From NCBI RefSeq assembly GCF_001421245.1, contig NZ_LMKE01000001.1, positions 630,364 through 669,692 on the forward strand: 39,329 nucleotides of DNA. The letters are read 5' to 3'. Under the pieces are notes generated by a model. It saw nothing but the letters and a program-made list of their open reading frames with translations, searched no databases and was not told the origin of the DNA. The first letter of the stretch is position 1, and each line of letters begins with the position of its first letter. This document shows, in pieces, positions 1 to 11,605 of this stretch. Made by a program: the position numbers and the translations under genes. Source of the stretch: Sphingomonas sp. Leaf10 (GTDB taxonomy: Bacteria > Pseudomonadota > Alphaproteobacteria > Sphingomonadales > Sphingomonadaceae).

Positions 1-7
1 ACCCCAA

Positions 8-28
8 CCCCTCCCTGTCAGGGAGGGG
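8..28. repeat. GC-rich hairpin downstream of the DUF885 gene
   Basis: A perfect 9-base inverted repeat (CCCCTCCCT / AGGGAGGGG) with a 3-base loop lies 11 bases past the stop of the minus-strand DUF885 gene. It has no run of T on the minus-strand exit side, so it is not a standard intrinsic terminator. CCTCCC-type hairpins are common between genes in sphingomonads, and a longer relative may be present at 30240-30376. The window edge cuts off whatever lies to the left. Confidence 0.55.
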
Positions 29-39
29 CCATTGAAACG

Positions 40-1869
40 TCAGGCCTTTCGCCCCGCAATAAACGCATCGACGTTGCGCCCAAGCACCGTCATCGGCACC
101 CCGCCGCCCTGCACGACCGCATCGTTGAACGCCTTGAAGTCGTAGCGTCTGCCCAATACCGTCTTCGCCCGGTCGCGCAGGCGGTTGATCTCCGAATGGC
201 CGACCTTGTAGCCGCAGGCCTGGCCCGGCCACGAACAATAGCGGTCGACCTCGCCCGTTACCTCGTCGACACTCGACCCGTTGGTGCTCGCGAACCAGTC
301 GATGGCCTGTTGCCGGGTCCAGCGCTTGGCGTGCAGCCCGGTATCGACCACCATCCGGCACGCGCGGAACGCGATCGACTGCAGATAGCCGAGCCGCCCG
401 ACCGGATCGCCCTCATACGCGCCCAGCTCGTCGCCAAGCTGCTCGGCGTAAAGCGCCCAGCCTTCCGAAAAGGCGTTGAACTGCAACAGCGACCGGATCA
501 GCGGCAGGCGGAAGCTGTATTCGCCCTGCCACACATGGCCGGGGATCGCCTCGTGATAGGTCAGCGTCGGCAGCGAATAGCGGGTCCAGATGCCGGTATT
601 GCGCAGGTTGATCCACATCTTCCCCGGCACCTTGCCGTCGATCGATCCCGGCCCGCCATAGGCCCCCGGCGCGCCGGCTTCTTCGACCACAGGGATGCGC
701 TTCACCTCGACATTGCCCGGCGCCAGCGTGTTGAACGCGCGCGGCATCCGGGCGCGGATATCGCGCAACCGGTTCTGAACCAGCTCCATGATCTGCGCGC
801 GCCCGGCATCGCCTTCCGGAAAGGTAAAGCGAGGGTCCTCGCCCAGCGCCGTCATCCGCTCGCCGACGCTGCCCTTGCTATAGCCCAGGCCCTTCAAGAT
901 CACGTCCATCTGCGACTGCAACCGCGCCAGTTCGTCGCGGCCCATCGCATGGACCTCGTCGGGCGTCATCGTCGTCGTGGTCGACGCGCGCAGTCCCCAG
1001 CGATACCAGGCGTCGCCATCGGGCCGCGCCCACATGCCGGCGTCCGACGTCGCCTTCTTGCGATCGTCCTGCACTGCCGCCAATTGCCGTTCGAGCGCGG
1101 GCTTCACCCGGTCGCGGGCGATGGCGGTCGCCTGCGCACCCCAGTCGCCCGGAATGTCCCTGGTCCGCCGGGTCAGCGACGTCACCACGTCCCAACTCGC
1201 CGGATCGCCGGCCAGCGACTGCGTCATCTGCTTCAGCGTCTTGTCGAGCAGGAAATCAGGCGGCACCACGCCGCGTGCCGACGCCGCGCGTACCCGTGCC
1301 GTCTCTCCGTCAAGCTGCGTGGCATAGCTGTCGAGCCGTGCGAGATAGGCATCGGCATCCGCCCTGGTCGCGATGCTGTGATCGCTGTCGAGGAAGCGCG
1401 GTATGTCGAGATAGGCGCCGACATTCTGAATCACGACATAGGGCGTGTTGCGCCACCCGCCGACGGCAACATCGCCATAGGGTAGGGCAAAGCCGTCGAG
1501 CGCGGTTTCGAACGCGGTCTTCACCACGTCGATATTGGTGCGCGTCGTCGGGGACAGCGGCGCGATGTCGATGCCTTTGAGCGTCGCGGCATGCGCGCGC
1601 AGATGCTCGGCGATCGCGCGCTGGCCCGCCGCCGACCGATCGCCCAGCTGCCCCTTCAGCGCCGCCCGCGCACCGGTATCAATGCCGAGACCGCTGGCGC
1701 CCTCGGGCGAATCGACCAGCATCGCTTCGGCAATTTGCGATAGCGTCGCTTCGGCGGCCTTGTCGGCGGCACTCGCGGTGGGCGCGCCGGTCTGCGCACG
1801 GGCCGGCAGGGCGGCGGCCAGTGTCGTTGCGGCGGCACCAGCGATCCAGTCGCGGCGGGTCAGTTCCAT
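40..1869 (-). CDS. DUF885 family protein, predicted Tat-exported metallohydrolase
   Basis: This is a 609-residue protein of the DUF885 family. The start is the ATG at 1869, chosen because GAGG sits 7 bases upstream; a TTG two codons earlier is less likely. The N-terminus carries a twin-arginine signal (TRRDW, then a hydrophobic stretch and an ARAQ cleavage site near residue 25), so export by the Tat system to the periplasm is predicted. Around residue 440 the motif TYHEAIPGH matches the HExxPGH signature of DUF885, which resembles a zinc-binding site. Family members are often called peptidases or carboxypeptidase-like, but the substrate is rarely known and I cannot name one. The gene stands alone, 55 bases downstream of the NfeD gene on the same strand. 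Confidence 0.9.
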   Translation of the reverse strand: MELTRRDWIAGAAATTLAAALPARAQTGAPTASAADKAAEATLSQIAEAMLVDSPEGASGLGIDTGARAALKGQLGDRSAAGQRAIAEHLRAHAATLKGIDIAPLSPTTRTNIDVVKTAFETALDGFALPYGDVAVGGWRNTPYVVIQNVGAYLDIPRFLDSDHSIATRADADAYLARLDSYATQLDGETARVRAASARGVVPPDFLLDKTLKQMTQSLAGDPASWDVVTSLTRRTRDIPGDWGAQATAIARDRVKPALERQLAAVQDDRKKATSDAGMWARPDGDAWYRWGLRASTTTTMTPDEVHAMGRDELARLQSQMDVILKGLGYSKGSVGERMTALGEDPRFTFPEGDAGRAQIMELVQNRLRDIRARMPRAFNTLAPGNVEVKRIPVVEEAGAPGAYGGPGSIDGKVPGKMWINLRNTGIWTRYSLPTLTYHEAIPGHVWQGEYSFRLPLIRSLLQFNAFSEGWALYAEQLGDELGAYEGDPVGRLGYLQSIAFRACRMVVDTGLHAKRWTRQQAIDWFASTNGSSVDEVTGEVDRYCSWPGQACGYKVGHSEINRLRDRAKTVLGRRYDFKAFNDAVVQGGGVPMTVLGRNVDAFIAGRKA

Positions 1870-1924
1870 CGGCAATCCTCGTGAACGAAGCGTTGCCGCC
1901 TTCTCCTGCGCCGCGTGCCCTGCG

Positions 1925-2359
1925 TCAATCGTCCGGCGCGACGCTCAGCGTCGATCCGCTGACCCCGACGATCCGCACGCGCCGGCCGGCTTCCAGGTCG
2001 GGGCCGCGCGCGATCCAGTCGCTGTCGCCGACCCGTACCCGACCGATCCCGCCGACGATCGCCTCGACCACGATCACGTCCTGCCCGATCAGCCGCGCCG
2101 CGCGGTCGTTGAGCAGCGGGTCGTCGCTGTCGACCGGATATTCGGCGTACCAGCGCCGCCCGATCAGCACGGTCACCACGCTCCACGCCCCGAACACCGC
2201 CAGTTCGGCCGGCAACGTCAGTGCAGGAAACAACAGCGCCAGCAGACCGGTGATCGTCGCGGCGATCGCCACGAAGACGAGGAATACGCCCGGCACCGCC
2301 AGCTCGGCCGCGCCCAGCGCCGCCGCCAGCAACAGCCAGCCATAGCCGCTATCGATCAT
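1925..2359 (-). CDS. NfeD-like membrane protein
   Basis: This 144-residue protein has two or three hydrophobic segments (about residues 7-30, 30-45 and 52-66) and a C-terminal beta-rich OB-fold-like domain (about 85-142, with VGGIGRVRVGDSDW), the layout of short NfeD proteins. NfeD proteins usually pair with SPFH/stomatin-like proteins. That pairing is seen here: its ATG overlaps the stop of the SPFH gene as ATGA at 2356-2359, so the two are probably translationally coupled. The role is inferred to be membrane-domain organisation or quality control together with the SPFH partner. The start is fixed by the overlap. Confidence 0.9.
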   Translation of the reverse strand: MIDSGYGWLLLAAALGAAELAVPGVFLVFVAIAATITGLLALLFPALTLPAELAVFGAWSVVTVLIGRRWYAEYPVDSDDPLLNDRAARLIGQDVIVVEAIVGGIGRVRVGDSDWIARGPDLEAGRRVRIVGVSGSTLSVAPDD

Positions 2360-3345
2360 CGCGCGGGCGGCTCGAACGGCCCGATCGGCCGTTCCCGGAC
2401 CGCCGGTGCCGGGGCAGGGGTGGGCGCGGCGGGCTTGGTATCGCCCAGTGCTTCCTTGGCCAGCTGCCCGATCCCGCCCAGCGTCCCGATCAACTGCGTC
2501 GCCTCGACCGGGAACAGGATCGTCTTGGCATTGGGGCTGGTCGCGAACTTGCCGACCGCCTCGACATATTTCTGCGCGATGAAATAGTTGATCGCCTGCG
2601 TGCCGCCCGCTTCGATCGCATCGCTGACCACCTGCGTCGCCTTGGCCTCGGCTTCGGCGGCGCGTTCGCGGGCTTCGGAATCGCGGAACGCCGATTCGCG
2701 CCGTCCTTCGGCTTCGAGGATGCGGGCCTGTTTCTGGCCCTCGGCGCGCAGGATTTCGGAGGCGCGCGTGCCCTCTGCCTCTAGGATGTTGGCGCGCTTC
2801 TCGCGCTCCGCCTTCATCTGGCGGCCCATTGCATTGACGATGTCGGCGGGCGGGCGGATGTCCTTGATCTCGACGCGGGTGATCTTCACCCCCCACGGAT
2901 TGGTCGCATGGTCGACCACACCCAGCAGGCGGGCGTTGATCTCGTCGCGCTTCGACAGCGTCTCGTCGAGGTCCATCGACCCCATGACCGTGCGCAAATT
3001 GGTGGTCGTAATCTGCTGAAGCGCGACATACAGGTCGGACACCTCATACGCCGCCTTGGCCGGGTCAAGCACCTGAAAGAACACGACTCCGTCGGTCGAT
3101 ACCATGGCATTGTCGCGGGTGATGATCTCCTGTCCCGGTATATCGATCACCTGCTCCATCATGTTCACCTTGCGCCCGACGCGATAGAAGAAGGCGGGGT
3201 AGAAATTGAACCCCGGCTTGGCGACGGCGGTGAACCGGCCGAAATGTTCGATCGTATATTGATGCCCCTGCGTGACGATCTTCACGCTCGCGAACAGATA
3301 GAGCAGCACCACCAGCACCAGCGCCGCGATCACGCCTACGATCAT
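2356..3345 (-). CDS. SPFH/Band 7 domain protein (paraslipin, QmcA-like)
   Basis: This is a 329-residue member of the SPFH/Band 7 family. One N-terminal membrane segment (about residues 2-19) is followed by the Band 7 domain (about 20-180, with VTQGHQYTIEHFGRF and the conserved VEIKDIRPP). Next comes a long charged Ala/Glu-rich coiled coil (about 175-240, repeats of ILEAEG) and a Pro/Ala-rich tail. Members form large membrane-bound oligomers and are linked to membrane microdomains and protease control. It is first in a two-gene unit with the NfeD gene, overlapping it by 4 bases. The next gene upstream diverges, leaving about 50 bases for both promoters. Confidence 0.93.
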   Translation of the reverse strand: MIVGVIAALVLVVLLYLFASVKIVTQGHQYTIEHFGRFTAVAKPGFNFYPAFFYRVGRKVNMMEQVIDIPGQEIITRDNAMVSTDGVVFFQVLDPAKAAYEVSDLYVALQQITTTNLRTVMGSMDLDETLSKRDEINARLLGVVDHATNPWGVKITRVEIKDIRPPADIVNAMGRQMKAEREKRANILEAEGTRASEILRAEGQKQARILEAEGRRESAFRDSEARERAAEAEAKATQVVSDAIEAGGTQAINYFIAQKYVEAVGKFATSPNAKTILFPVEATQLIGTLGGIGQLAKEALGDTKPAAPTPAPAPAVRERPIGPFEPPAR

Positions 3346-3394
3346 CGCTCATCCCCGCTTGCCTCGACCGGGATCGGTCTAGCATAGCGTCGGC

Positions 3395-4186
3395 ATGGAA
3401 CCCACCATAAGCCTCGCCCCGCGCAGCCTTTTGTTCGTGCCCGCCGCGCGAACCAACATGATCACGAAGGCCGCCGGGCTGCCCGCCGACCTGATCGTCC
3501 TCGACCTTGAGGACGCGGTTCGCGCCGATGAAAAGGCGGCGGCACGCGCCGCATTGCCGGCGGCGATCGAGTTGCTCGGCGGTCGCAGCGCGGTTCGCGT
3601 CAACGCGCCCGACACCGACCAGTTTGCCGCCGATCTGCGCGCGATCGGCAACGTTCCGCTGGTCGTCGTGCCGAAGGTCGAGCGCGCCGCCGACGTCGGC
3701 CCTCTCGCCGGGCGGGCGGTGCTGGCGATGATCGAGACGCCGCGCGGCGTGCTGGCAGCGGCGGAGATCGCGGCGGTTCCCGGCGTGGTCGGGCTGATGA
3801 TCGGGACCAACGACCTCGCCGCCGAACTACGCCTGCCACCCGGTGGCGGGCGGGCTGCCCTGACCCTGGCCTTGCAGAGCGTCGTGCTTGCCGCGCGGGC
3901 GGCGGGGGGCTGGGCGATCGACGGCGTGTTCAACGCGCTTGCCGATCCGGACGGGCTGGCGCGCGAATGTGCCGAGGGGCGGGCGCTCGGCTTCGACGGC
4001 AAGTCGCTGATCCATCCCGGCCAGATCGCCGCCGCCAACGCCGCCTTCTCACCCAGCACCGCCGAACTGGAGGAAGCCGGGGCGTTGATTGCGGCCGCGA
4101 CCGGCGGGGCGGAGCGGTTTCGCGACAGGATGATAGAGGCCATGCACGTCGAAACCGCGCGAAGGTTGCTCGAACGCGCGCGTTGA
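3395..4186 (+). CDS. CitE/HpcH-HpaI family aldolase or lyase
   Basis: This 263-residue TIM-barrel protein belongs to the HpcH/HpaI aldolase / citrate lyase beta family. Visible signatures are LFVPAART near the N-terminus, LDLEDAV (acidic metal and substrate site), PKVERA, MIETPRGVLAA (metal-binding Glu), IGTNDLAAEL and the C-terminal DGKSLIHPGQ. These are the conserved elements of CitE-like enzymes that cleave or form acyl-CoA esters such as citryl-, malyl- or citramalyl-CoA with Mg2+. No citrate lyase alpha or gamma genes are nearby, so it is a stand-alone CitE-like enzyme and its substrate is unknown. The ATG start is 50 bases from the divergent SPFH gene. Confidence 0.9.
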   Translation: MEPTISLAPRSLLFVPAARTNMITKAAGLPADLIVLDLEDAVRADEKAAARAALPAAIELLGGRSAVRVNAPDTDQFAADLRAIGNVPLVVVPKVERAADVGPLAGRAVLAMIETPRGVLAAAEIAAVPGVVGLMIGTNDLAAELRLPPGGGRAALTLALQSVVLAARAAGGWAIDGVFNALADPDGLARECAEGRALGFDGKSLIHPGQIAAANAAFSPSTAELEEAGALIAAATGGAERFRDRMIEAMHVETARRLLERAR

Positions 4187-4189
4187 CGC

Positions 4190-4218
4190 TTGCCCGTCAC
4201 GTTTCGGATCGATAGTGG
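4190..4218 (+). promoter_or_regulatory. Candidate promoter of the M28 peptidase gene
   Basis: TTGCCC (4190-4195) is followed after exactly 17 bases by TAGTGG (4213-4218). The same geometry, TTGCC[C/T]-N17-TAG, occurs upstream of ndk and dusB in this window. The -10-like box ends only 5 bases before the ATG at 4224, so transcription from it would give a leaderless message. Pattern-based only. Confidence 0.35.
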
Positions 4219-4223
4219 GGCGC

Positions 4224-7125
<2,902 letters not shown>

Positions 7126-7143
7126 CGTTCAACGGTGACGATC

Positions 7144-7230
7144 GGGAACGGCAAGCGTCCTTTTCCCGGCCGTCGTTCCCTTTCGCGCTACCGTGCGTTG
7201 ACGGTACGGCACCACGCTTCGTGCCAGCGA
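7144..7230. other. Cluster of small inverted repeats between guaB and the RsmB-family gene
   Basis: The 166-base gap after guaB holds several hairpins: GGGAACG/CGTTCCC (7144-7150 with 7174-7180), TACCGT/ACGGTA (7189-7194 with 7201-7206) and GGCAC/GTGCC (7208-7212 with 7221-7225). The first could end guaB transcription, although no T-run follows. An AT-rich patch at about 7239-7258 may include the promoter of the downstream methyltransferase gene. Confidence 0.4.
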
Positions 7231-7291
7231 ACGCTGGATTGATCTATGTTATGTTGGTAGCGTCGGGCATGGTTTTTCTGGACAGCAACGC

Positions 7292-8470
7292 ATGACTCCG
7301 GCGGCACGGACCCAGGCGACGATCGATCTGGTCGACGCGATCCTCGATGCGGCGCGGATCGGCGGTGCAGCGGGCGATCAGGTCGCCAAACGCTTTTTCG
7401 CCGCACGCCGCTATGCCGGGTCGAAGGATCGCCGTGCGATCCGCACGCTCGCCTATGACGCGATCCGCCGCTTCGGCGCGGTCCCCGTCAGCGCCCGCGC
7501 CGCGATCGTCGCGTTGGCGGACGACAATGCCGATCTCGCCGCCACCTTCGACGGATCGCCTTACGGTCCCGCGCCGATCACGGGCGACGAACCCCGCGCG
7601 GAAACCAGCTACGCCCCGGCATGGCTGGTGGATGCGTTGCGCAGCGCCGGCCTCGACGACACCGACCTTGTCGCGTTGCTGGAGCGCGCGCCGCTCGACG
7701 TCCGGGTCAATCGCCTGCGCACCGACCGCGACACCCTGCTTGCCGAACTGGGCGGCGAACCGGCCGCCGACCTGCCCGATGCCATCCGCTTGCCGGCCGA
7801 CACCCTGCCCGACAGCGAGGCGCTCCGCGATGGCCGTGCCGAGGTGCAGGATATCGGCAGCCAGATCGTCTCGCTCGCCACCTGTGCCGAGCCGGGCGGC
7901 TTCGCAATCGATCTGTGTGCCGGTGGTGGCGGCAAGACGCTTGCGATCTCCGCACAGATGGCGGGGGAGGGGCGCATCCTCGCCACCGATACCGACCGCC
8001 CGCGCCTGTCACGCCTCGCCCCCCGAGCCGCGCGCGCGGGCGTGACGATCGCCGAACCGCGGCTGCTCGATCCGGGCAAGGAAGCGGCGATGCTGTCCGA
8101 CATGGCCGGACAGGCGGACTGGGTCATGGTCGATGCCCCTTGCTCGGGCACCGGCACGTGGCGGCGCAACCCCGAGGCGCGCTGGCGGCTGACCCCCGAT
8201 CGGCTCGACCGCGTGGTCGCGACGCAGGCGCGACTGCTCGACGTGGCGGCCGGCCTCACCGCACCGACCGGCACGATCACCTATGTCGTCTGTTCGCTGC
8301 TCGATGCCGAAGGCGCCGGACAGGTCGATGCGTTTCTGGCACGCAATCCCGAATGGCGCGCGCTGCCGCTTGCATTGCCGCGCGGGCACGTCCACGGTCC
8401 GGGAATGCGCCTGACCCCGGCATCCGATTCAACCGACGGCTTCTTCGTCGCGCGGCTCGGCCGGGGATAG
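7292..8470 (+). CDS. RsmB/NOP2-family RNA (cytosine-5) methyltransferase
   Basis: This 392-residue protein has a NusB-like RNA-binding N-terminal region (about residues 5-75) followed by a Rossmann methyltransferase domain. The SAM motif DLCAGGGGKT lies near residue 208. The NOP2/Sun family signatures DAPCSGTGTWRRNP (near 281) and VVCSLL (near 332) supply the two cysteines used for catalysis and product release. The likely role is 5-methylcytosine formation in rRNA, as for E. coli RsmB on 16S rRNA C967; the exact target cannot be read from sequence. The start is the ATG at 7292, and the next gene starts 30 bases after the stop. Confidence 0.92.
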   Translation: MTPAARTQATIDLVDAILDAARIGGAAGDQVAKRFFAARRYAGSKDRRAIRTLAYDAIRRFGAVPVSARAAIVALADDNADLAATFDGSPYGPAPITGDEPRAETSYAPAWLVDALRSAGLDDTDLVALLERAPLDVRVNRLRTDRDTLLAELGGEPAADLPDAIRLPADTLPDSEALRDGRAEVQDIGSQIVSLATCAEPGGFAIDLCAGGGGKTLAISAQMAGEGRILATDTDRPRLSRLAPRAARAGVTIAEPRLLDPGKEAAMLSDMAGQADWVMVDAPCSGTGTWRRNPEARWRLTPDRLDRVVATQARLLDVAAGLTAPTGTITYVVCSLLDAEGAGQVDAFLARNPEWRALPLALPRGHVHGPGMRLTPASDSTDGFFVARLGRG

Positions 8471-8500
8471 AGCATGCCAGTATCGCGCTCGGAGAAGTTG

Positions 8501-9019
8501 ATGCGGTTCACCTCGGTTTCGGTCGCGGCCGCGCTCGCGCTGGTCTGCGCATCGACTTCGCTCAGCGGGCAGCGTCCCGATAACCAGATCGACCCGCGCT
8601 CGACCGCGTTGCTGCAACAGGGGCGCACCGCACAGGCCGCCGGCAATATCGAGGGGGCCGTCGGCCTGATCGAAAGCGCACTGGTCGTCGATCCGCGCAA
8701 CCGCCCTGCCTATATCGCGCTCGCCGATATCGCACGGGGGCAGGGACTGCCCGGCAAGTCGATCCGCCTGTACCGCGAGGCGCTGAGCCTCGAACCCAAT
8801 GACGTCGTCGCGCTGAAGGGCGAGGGCGAGGCTCTGGTGCAGAAGGGAGCCGTCACCAAGGCGCGCGAAACGCTGGCGAAGCTCAAGACCGTCTGTGGCG
8901 CGACTTGCCCCGCCGCGACCGAACTGGCCGCCGTCATTGCCAAGGGGCCGCCGGTCACCGCGACCGCGCAACAGACCCCGCCGATCGTACCGGGCACCCC
9001 GACGACGAAGCAGCAGTAA
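8501..9019 (+). CDS. Exported tetratricopeptide-repeat protein
   Basis: This 172-residue protein has a signal peptide (residues about 1-23) and roughly two and a half TPR units (about 35-125: LLQQGRTAQAAGNIEGAV, AYIALADIARGQG, LYREALSLEPND). A Pro/Thr-rich tail follows. A pair of cysteines (VCGATC) lies after the repeats. The ATG at 8501 is preferred over one at 8474 because GGAGAAG (8491-8497) sits at proper distance and the signal peptide begins cleanly. It is probably a periplasmic protein-protein adaptor; no specific partner is evident. Its stop overlaps the start of the SIMPL gene by one base (TAATG), so the two are probably coupled. Confidence 0.85.
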   Translation: MRFTSVSVAAALALVCASTSLSGQRPDNQIDPRSTALLQQGRTAQAAGNIEGAVGLIESALVVDPRNRPAYIALADIARGQGLPGKSIRLYREALSLEPNDVVALKGEGEALVQKGAVTKARETLAKLKTVCGATCPAATELAAVIAKGPPVTATAQQTPPIVPGTPTTKQQ

Positions 9020-9759
9020 TGGCGTTGCTGCTCGCCGCGCTGGCCCTGGTCCAGACGAACGTGGCCGATCAACCGCCGGCGTTCCTTCAGGTTACCGGCA
9101 ACGCTATGGTCGCCACCCCGCCCGATCGGGTGGAAATCGGCTATTCGATTGCAGGCGAAGGCAAGACGCCGGACGATGCCAGCCGGGCGCTTGCCGCTCG
9201 GCAGCAGGCGATTGCCGACGGACTGGCGGGGGTGCTGGACGGCGCGGCGAAGGTCACAACCGGCAATGTCGAACTGACCGAAGTCCGCGCACCGGAATGC
9301 GACCTGTCGGGCTATGGTAATCGACCGCGGATCAGCACCGGCGCATGCTCGGTCATTGGCTATGTCGCAACGCTTCAGGGCACCGCCCGCACGAGCGCGG
9401 TTGCCAAGGCCGGCACGGCCGTCGGTCTCGCCGTACGTTTGGGGGCACGCGATGCCCGGGTCCGGCAATTTCGTCTTGCCGATCCGGCTGCGGCAATGCG
9501 GCGCGCGACCGCTGCCGCGATCGCCGATTCCCGCGCGAAGGCGGAGGCGATGGCCACCGCCGCCGGGGTCCGGCTGGGCGGGGTACTGAGCGTGACCGAT
9601 CAGAACCAGCAATCGATCGACAGCGTAAGCGCGGACGATATCGGATCGATGCCCGGCGTAGCGCGTGGCCCGGTTTCCGGTGCGGTCGCCATTCCGCTTT
9701 CCCCCGAACCGATCGAGACGCGAGCGCGGGTCTACGTCCGCTTTGCGGTGGTCCGGTAG
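9019..9759 (+). CDS. SIMPL domain (DUF541) protein
   Basis: This 246-residue exported protein has a short signal peptide (residues about 1-16) and one SIMPL/DUF541 domain. The typical opening (LQVTGNAMVATPPDRVEIGYSI), the central Ala-rich helix (AAAIADSRAKAEAMATAAG) and the closing strand (ARVYVRFAVVR) are visible. The start is the ATG at 9019, which shares its A with the TAA of the TPR gene. SIMPL proteins are periplasmic or outer-membrane associated (E. coli YggE is linked to oxidative stress), but their biochemistry is poorly known. The gene converges on rsmA with only 4 bases between the two stops. Confidence 0.9.
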   Translation: MALLLAALALVQTNVADQPPAFLQVTGNAMVATPPDRVEIGYSIAGEGKTPDDASRALAARQQAIADGLAGVLDGAAKVTTGNVELTEVRAPECDLSGYGNRPRISTGACSVIGYVATLQGTARTSAVAKAGTAVGLAVRLGARDARVRQFRLADPAAAMRRATAAAIADSRAKAEAMATAAGVRLGGVLSVTDQNQQSIDSVSADDIGSMPGVARGPVSGAVAIPLSPEPIETRARVYVRFAVVR

Positions 9760-9763
9760 CAGC

Positions 9764-10600
9764 TCAACCCGCATCCAGCCGCCGGGCGAGCGCGACGAAC
9801 TCGGCCACGCTGACCGTCTCCGCCCGACGGGTCGGATCGATCCCAACCGTTTCGGCCGCCTCGATCGCGCCCGGCACCGACTTCAAGCTCTGCCGCAGCA
9901 TCTTGCGCCGCTGACCGAACGCGGCGGCGGTCAGCCGTTCGAGCGTCCTGAGCGATACGCCTTCGGGCGGATCGGTCGGCACGACATGCACTACCGCCGA
10001 CATTACCTTTGGCGGGGGCGTGAAGGCACTGCGGTGTACCGGCATCGCAATCCGCGCCGTACTGCGCCACTGCGCCAGCACCGCCAACCGGCCATAGGCA
10101 TCGTCATTGGCGCTCGCGACGATCCGGTCGGCAACCTCGCGCTGGAACATCAACGTCAGGCTGCGCCACCACGGCTGCCAGTCGCTCGACAACCAGCCGA
10201 CGAACAGCGCGGTGCCGACATTATAGGGCAAGTTGGAGGCGATATGCGGCCGCCCCTCGAACAGTGACGGCGCGTGGATCTCCAGCGCATCGCCCTCGAT
10301 GACCCGCAACCGTCCCGGAAACGCGGCGCCCAGTTCCTCCAGCGCCGGGATACAGCGCCGGTCGCGCTCGATCGCGGTCACTTTCGCGCCCGCCAGCAGC
10401 AGTCCGCGGGTCAGCCCGCCCGGACCGGGGCCGACCTCCAGCACCTCCTGATCGTGCAGGTCGCCCGGCACGCGCGCGATCCGGTCGAGCAATTGTTGGT
10501 CGAACAGGAAATTCTGCCCCAGCGCCTTGTTCGCCGACAGGTCGTGGCGCTTGATGACCTCGCGCAGCGGCGGCAGGTCGCCGACCGGGGCAACGCTCAC
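9764..10600 (-). CDS. rsmA: 16S rRNA dimethyladenosine transferase
   Basis: RsmA (KsgA) dimethylates the two adjacent adenines of the 3' hairpin loop of 16S rRNA (A1518/A1519 in E. coli), a late step in small-subunit assembly. The 278-residue protein shows GQNFL (28-32), the SAM-binding [10 protein letters not shown] (55-64), the catalytic NLPYN (123-127) and the C-terminal helical domain with [13 protein letters not shown]. The start is the GTG at 10600, overlapping the pdxA stop as GTGA; the open frame further upstream is antisense-like sequence inside pdxA. It is the last gene of the lptD-surA-pdxA-rsmA operon, an order also found in E. coli. Confidence 0.97.
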   Translation of the reverse strand: MSVAPVGDLPPLREVIKRHDLSANKALGQNFLFDQQLLDRIARVPGDLHDQEVLEVGPGPGGLTRGLLLAGAKVTAIERDRRCIPALEELGAAFPGRLRVIEGDALEIHAPSLFEGRPHIASNLPYNVGTALFVGWLSSDWQPWWRSLTLMFQREVADRIVASANDDAYGRLAVLAQWRSTARIAMPVHRSAFTPPPKVMSAVVHVVPTDPPEGVSLRTLERLTAAAFGQRRKMLRQSLKSVPGAIEAAETVGIDPTRRAETVSVAEFVALARRLDAG

Positions 10601-11592
10601 GCTGCGGCCCGGCGCGCGGCGGCTTCGCCCGCCATGCGGATCGCCGCGATCATCGCGCCCGGCTCCGCCATGTCCCGCCCGGCAATGTCGAAGGCCGTGC
10701 CGTGATCGGGCGAAGTCCGCACGATCGGCAACCCCAGCGTGATGTTGACACCATCGTCGAAATGCAGCGTCTTGATCGGGATCAGCGCCTGATCGTGATA
10801 CGCACACAGTGCCGCGTCGTACCGTGCCCGTGCGCGCGGATGGAACATGGTGTCGGCCGCCAGCGGTCCGACGATATCGATCCCCTCGGCTCGCAGTTGC
10901 TCTACCGCCGGCACCATCACGTCGATCTCTTCGCGACCGATGGCGCCGCCTTCGCCAGCATGCGGGTTCAGCCCCGCCAGCGCGAGACGCGGTGCGTCGA
11001 TCCCGAAGTCGCGAGTCAGCCCGCGCGCCGTCGCACGCGCCCGCGCGATCAGCAGGTCGATGGTCAGCGCCTCCGGCACCGCCGCCAGCGGCTCGTGGAT
11101 CGTCACCGGCACCACCCGCAGCGTCGGTCCGGCCAGCATCATCACCGCATTCTCGCGCGCGACGCCACAGCGTTCGGCGACGAATTCGGTCTGTCCCGGA
11201 TAATCGAAGCCGACCCGGTACAGCTCCGCCTTCGACACCGGCGCGGTGACCAGCCCCGACGCCGCGTCCGATCGCGCCAGCCCGGCGGCCATTTCGAGCG
11301 ATTGCAATGCACAGCGCGCGCCGCCGATATCGGGACGTCCGGGCACGATCGCTTCGTCATCGACCACCGACACGACGGGCAGCGCGCGGTGGAATATGTC
11401 GCACGCGTCGCGCGGATCGTCGATACTCTCGACCGGACCGTTCCACACCGCCGACACGGCGCGGATGTCACCGACCGCGAAGAAGCAGGGCAGCTTCTCG
11501 CTGTTCCGTCGGTCCCACGCCTTGGCGATCACCTCCGGGCCGATCCCGGCAGGATCGCCCATCGACACCGCTAACGGAGCGATCCCCCGCAT
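10597..11592 (-). CDS. pdxA: 4-hydroxythreonine-4-phosphate dehydrogenase
   Basis: PdxA oxidises 4-phosphohydroxy-L-threonine with NAD+ in pyridoxal 5'-phosphate synthesis by the DXP-dependent route. The 331-residue length is close to E. coli PdxA (329). The N-terminal [10 protein letters not shown] signature is present, and the three metal-binding histidines fall at His166 (TIHEP), His211 (NPHAGEGG) and His266 (YHDQALIP), matching E. coli numbering. The ATG at 11592 is chosen over an upstream start at 11619 because GAGGGAG lies just before it and it avoids overlapping surA. The stop overlaps the rsmA GTG. Confidence 0.97.
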   Translation of the reverse strand: MRGIAPLAVSMGDPAGIGPEVIAKAWDRRNSEKLPCFFAVGDIRAVSAVWNGPVESIDDPRDACDIFHRALPVVSVVDDEAIVPGRPDIGGARCALQSLEMAAGLARSDAASGLVTAPVSKAELYRVGFDYPGQTEFVAERCGVARENAVMMLAGPTLRVVPVTIHEPLAAVPEALTIDLLIARARATARGLTRDFGIDAPRLALAGLNPHAGEGGAIGREEIDVMVPAVEQLRAEGIDIVGPLAADTMFHPRARARYDAALCAYHDQALIPIKTLHFDDGVNITLGLPIVRTSPDHGTAFDIAGRDMAEPGAMIAAIRMAGEAAARRAAA

Positions 11593-11605
11593 CGCGTTCG
11601 CTCCC

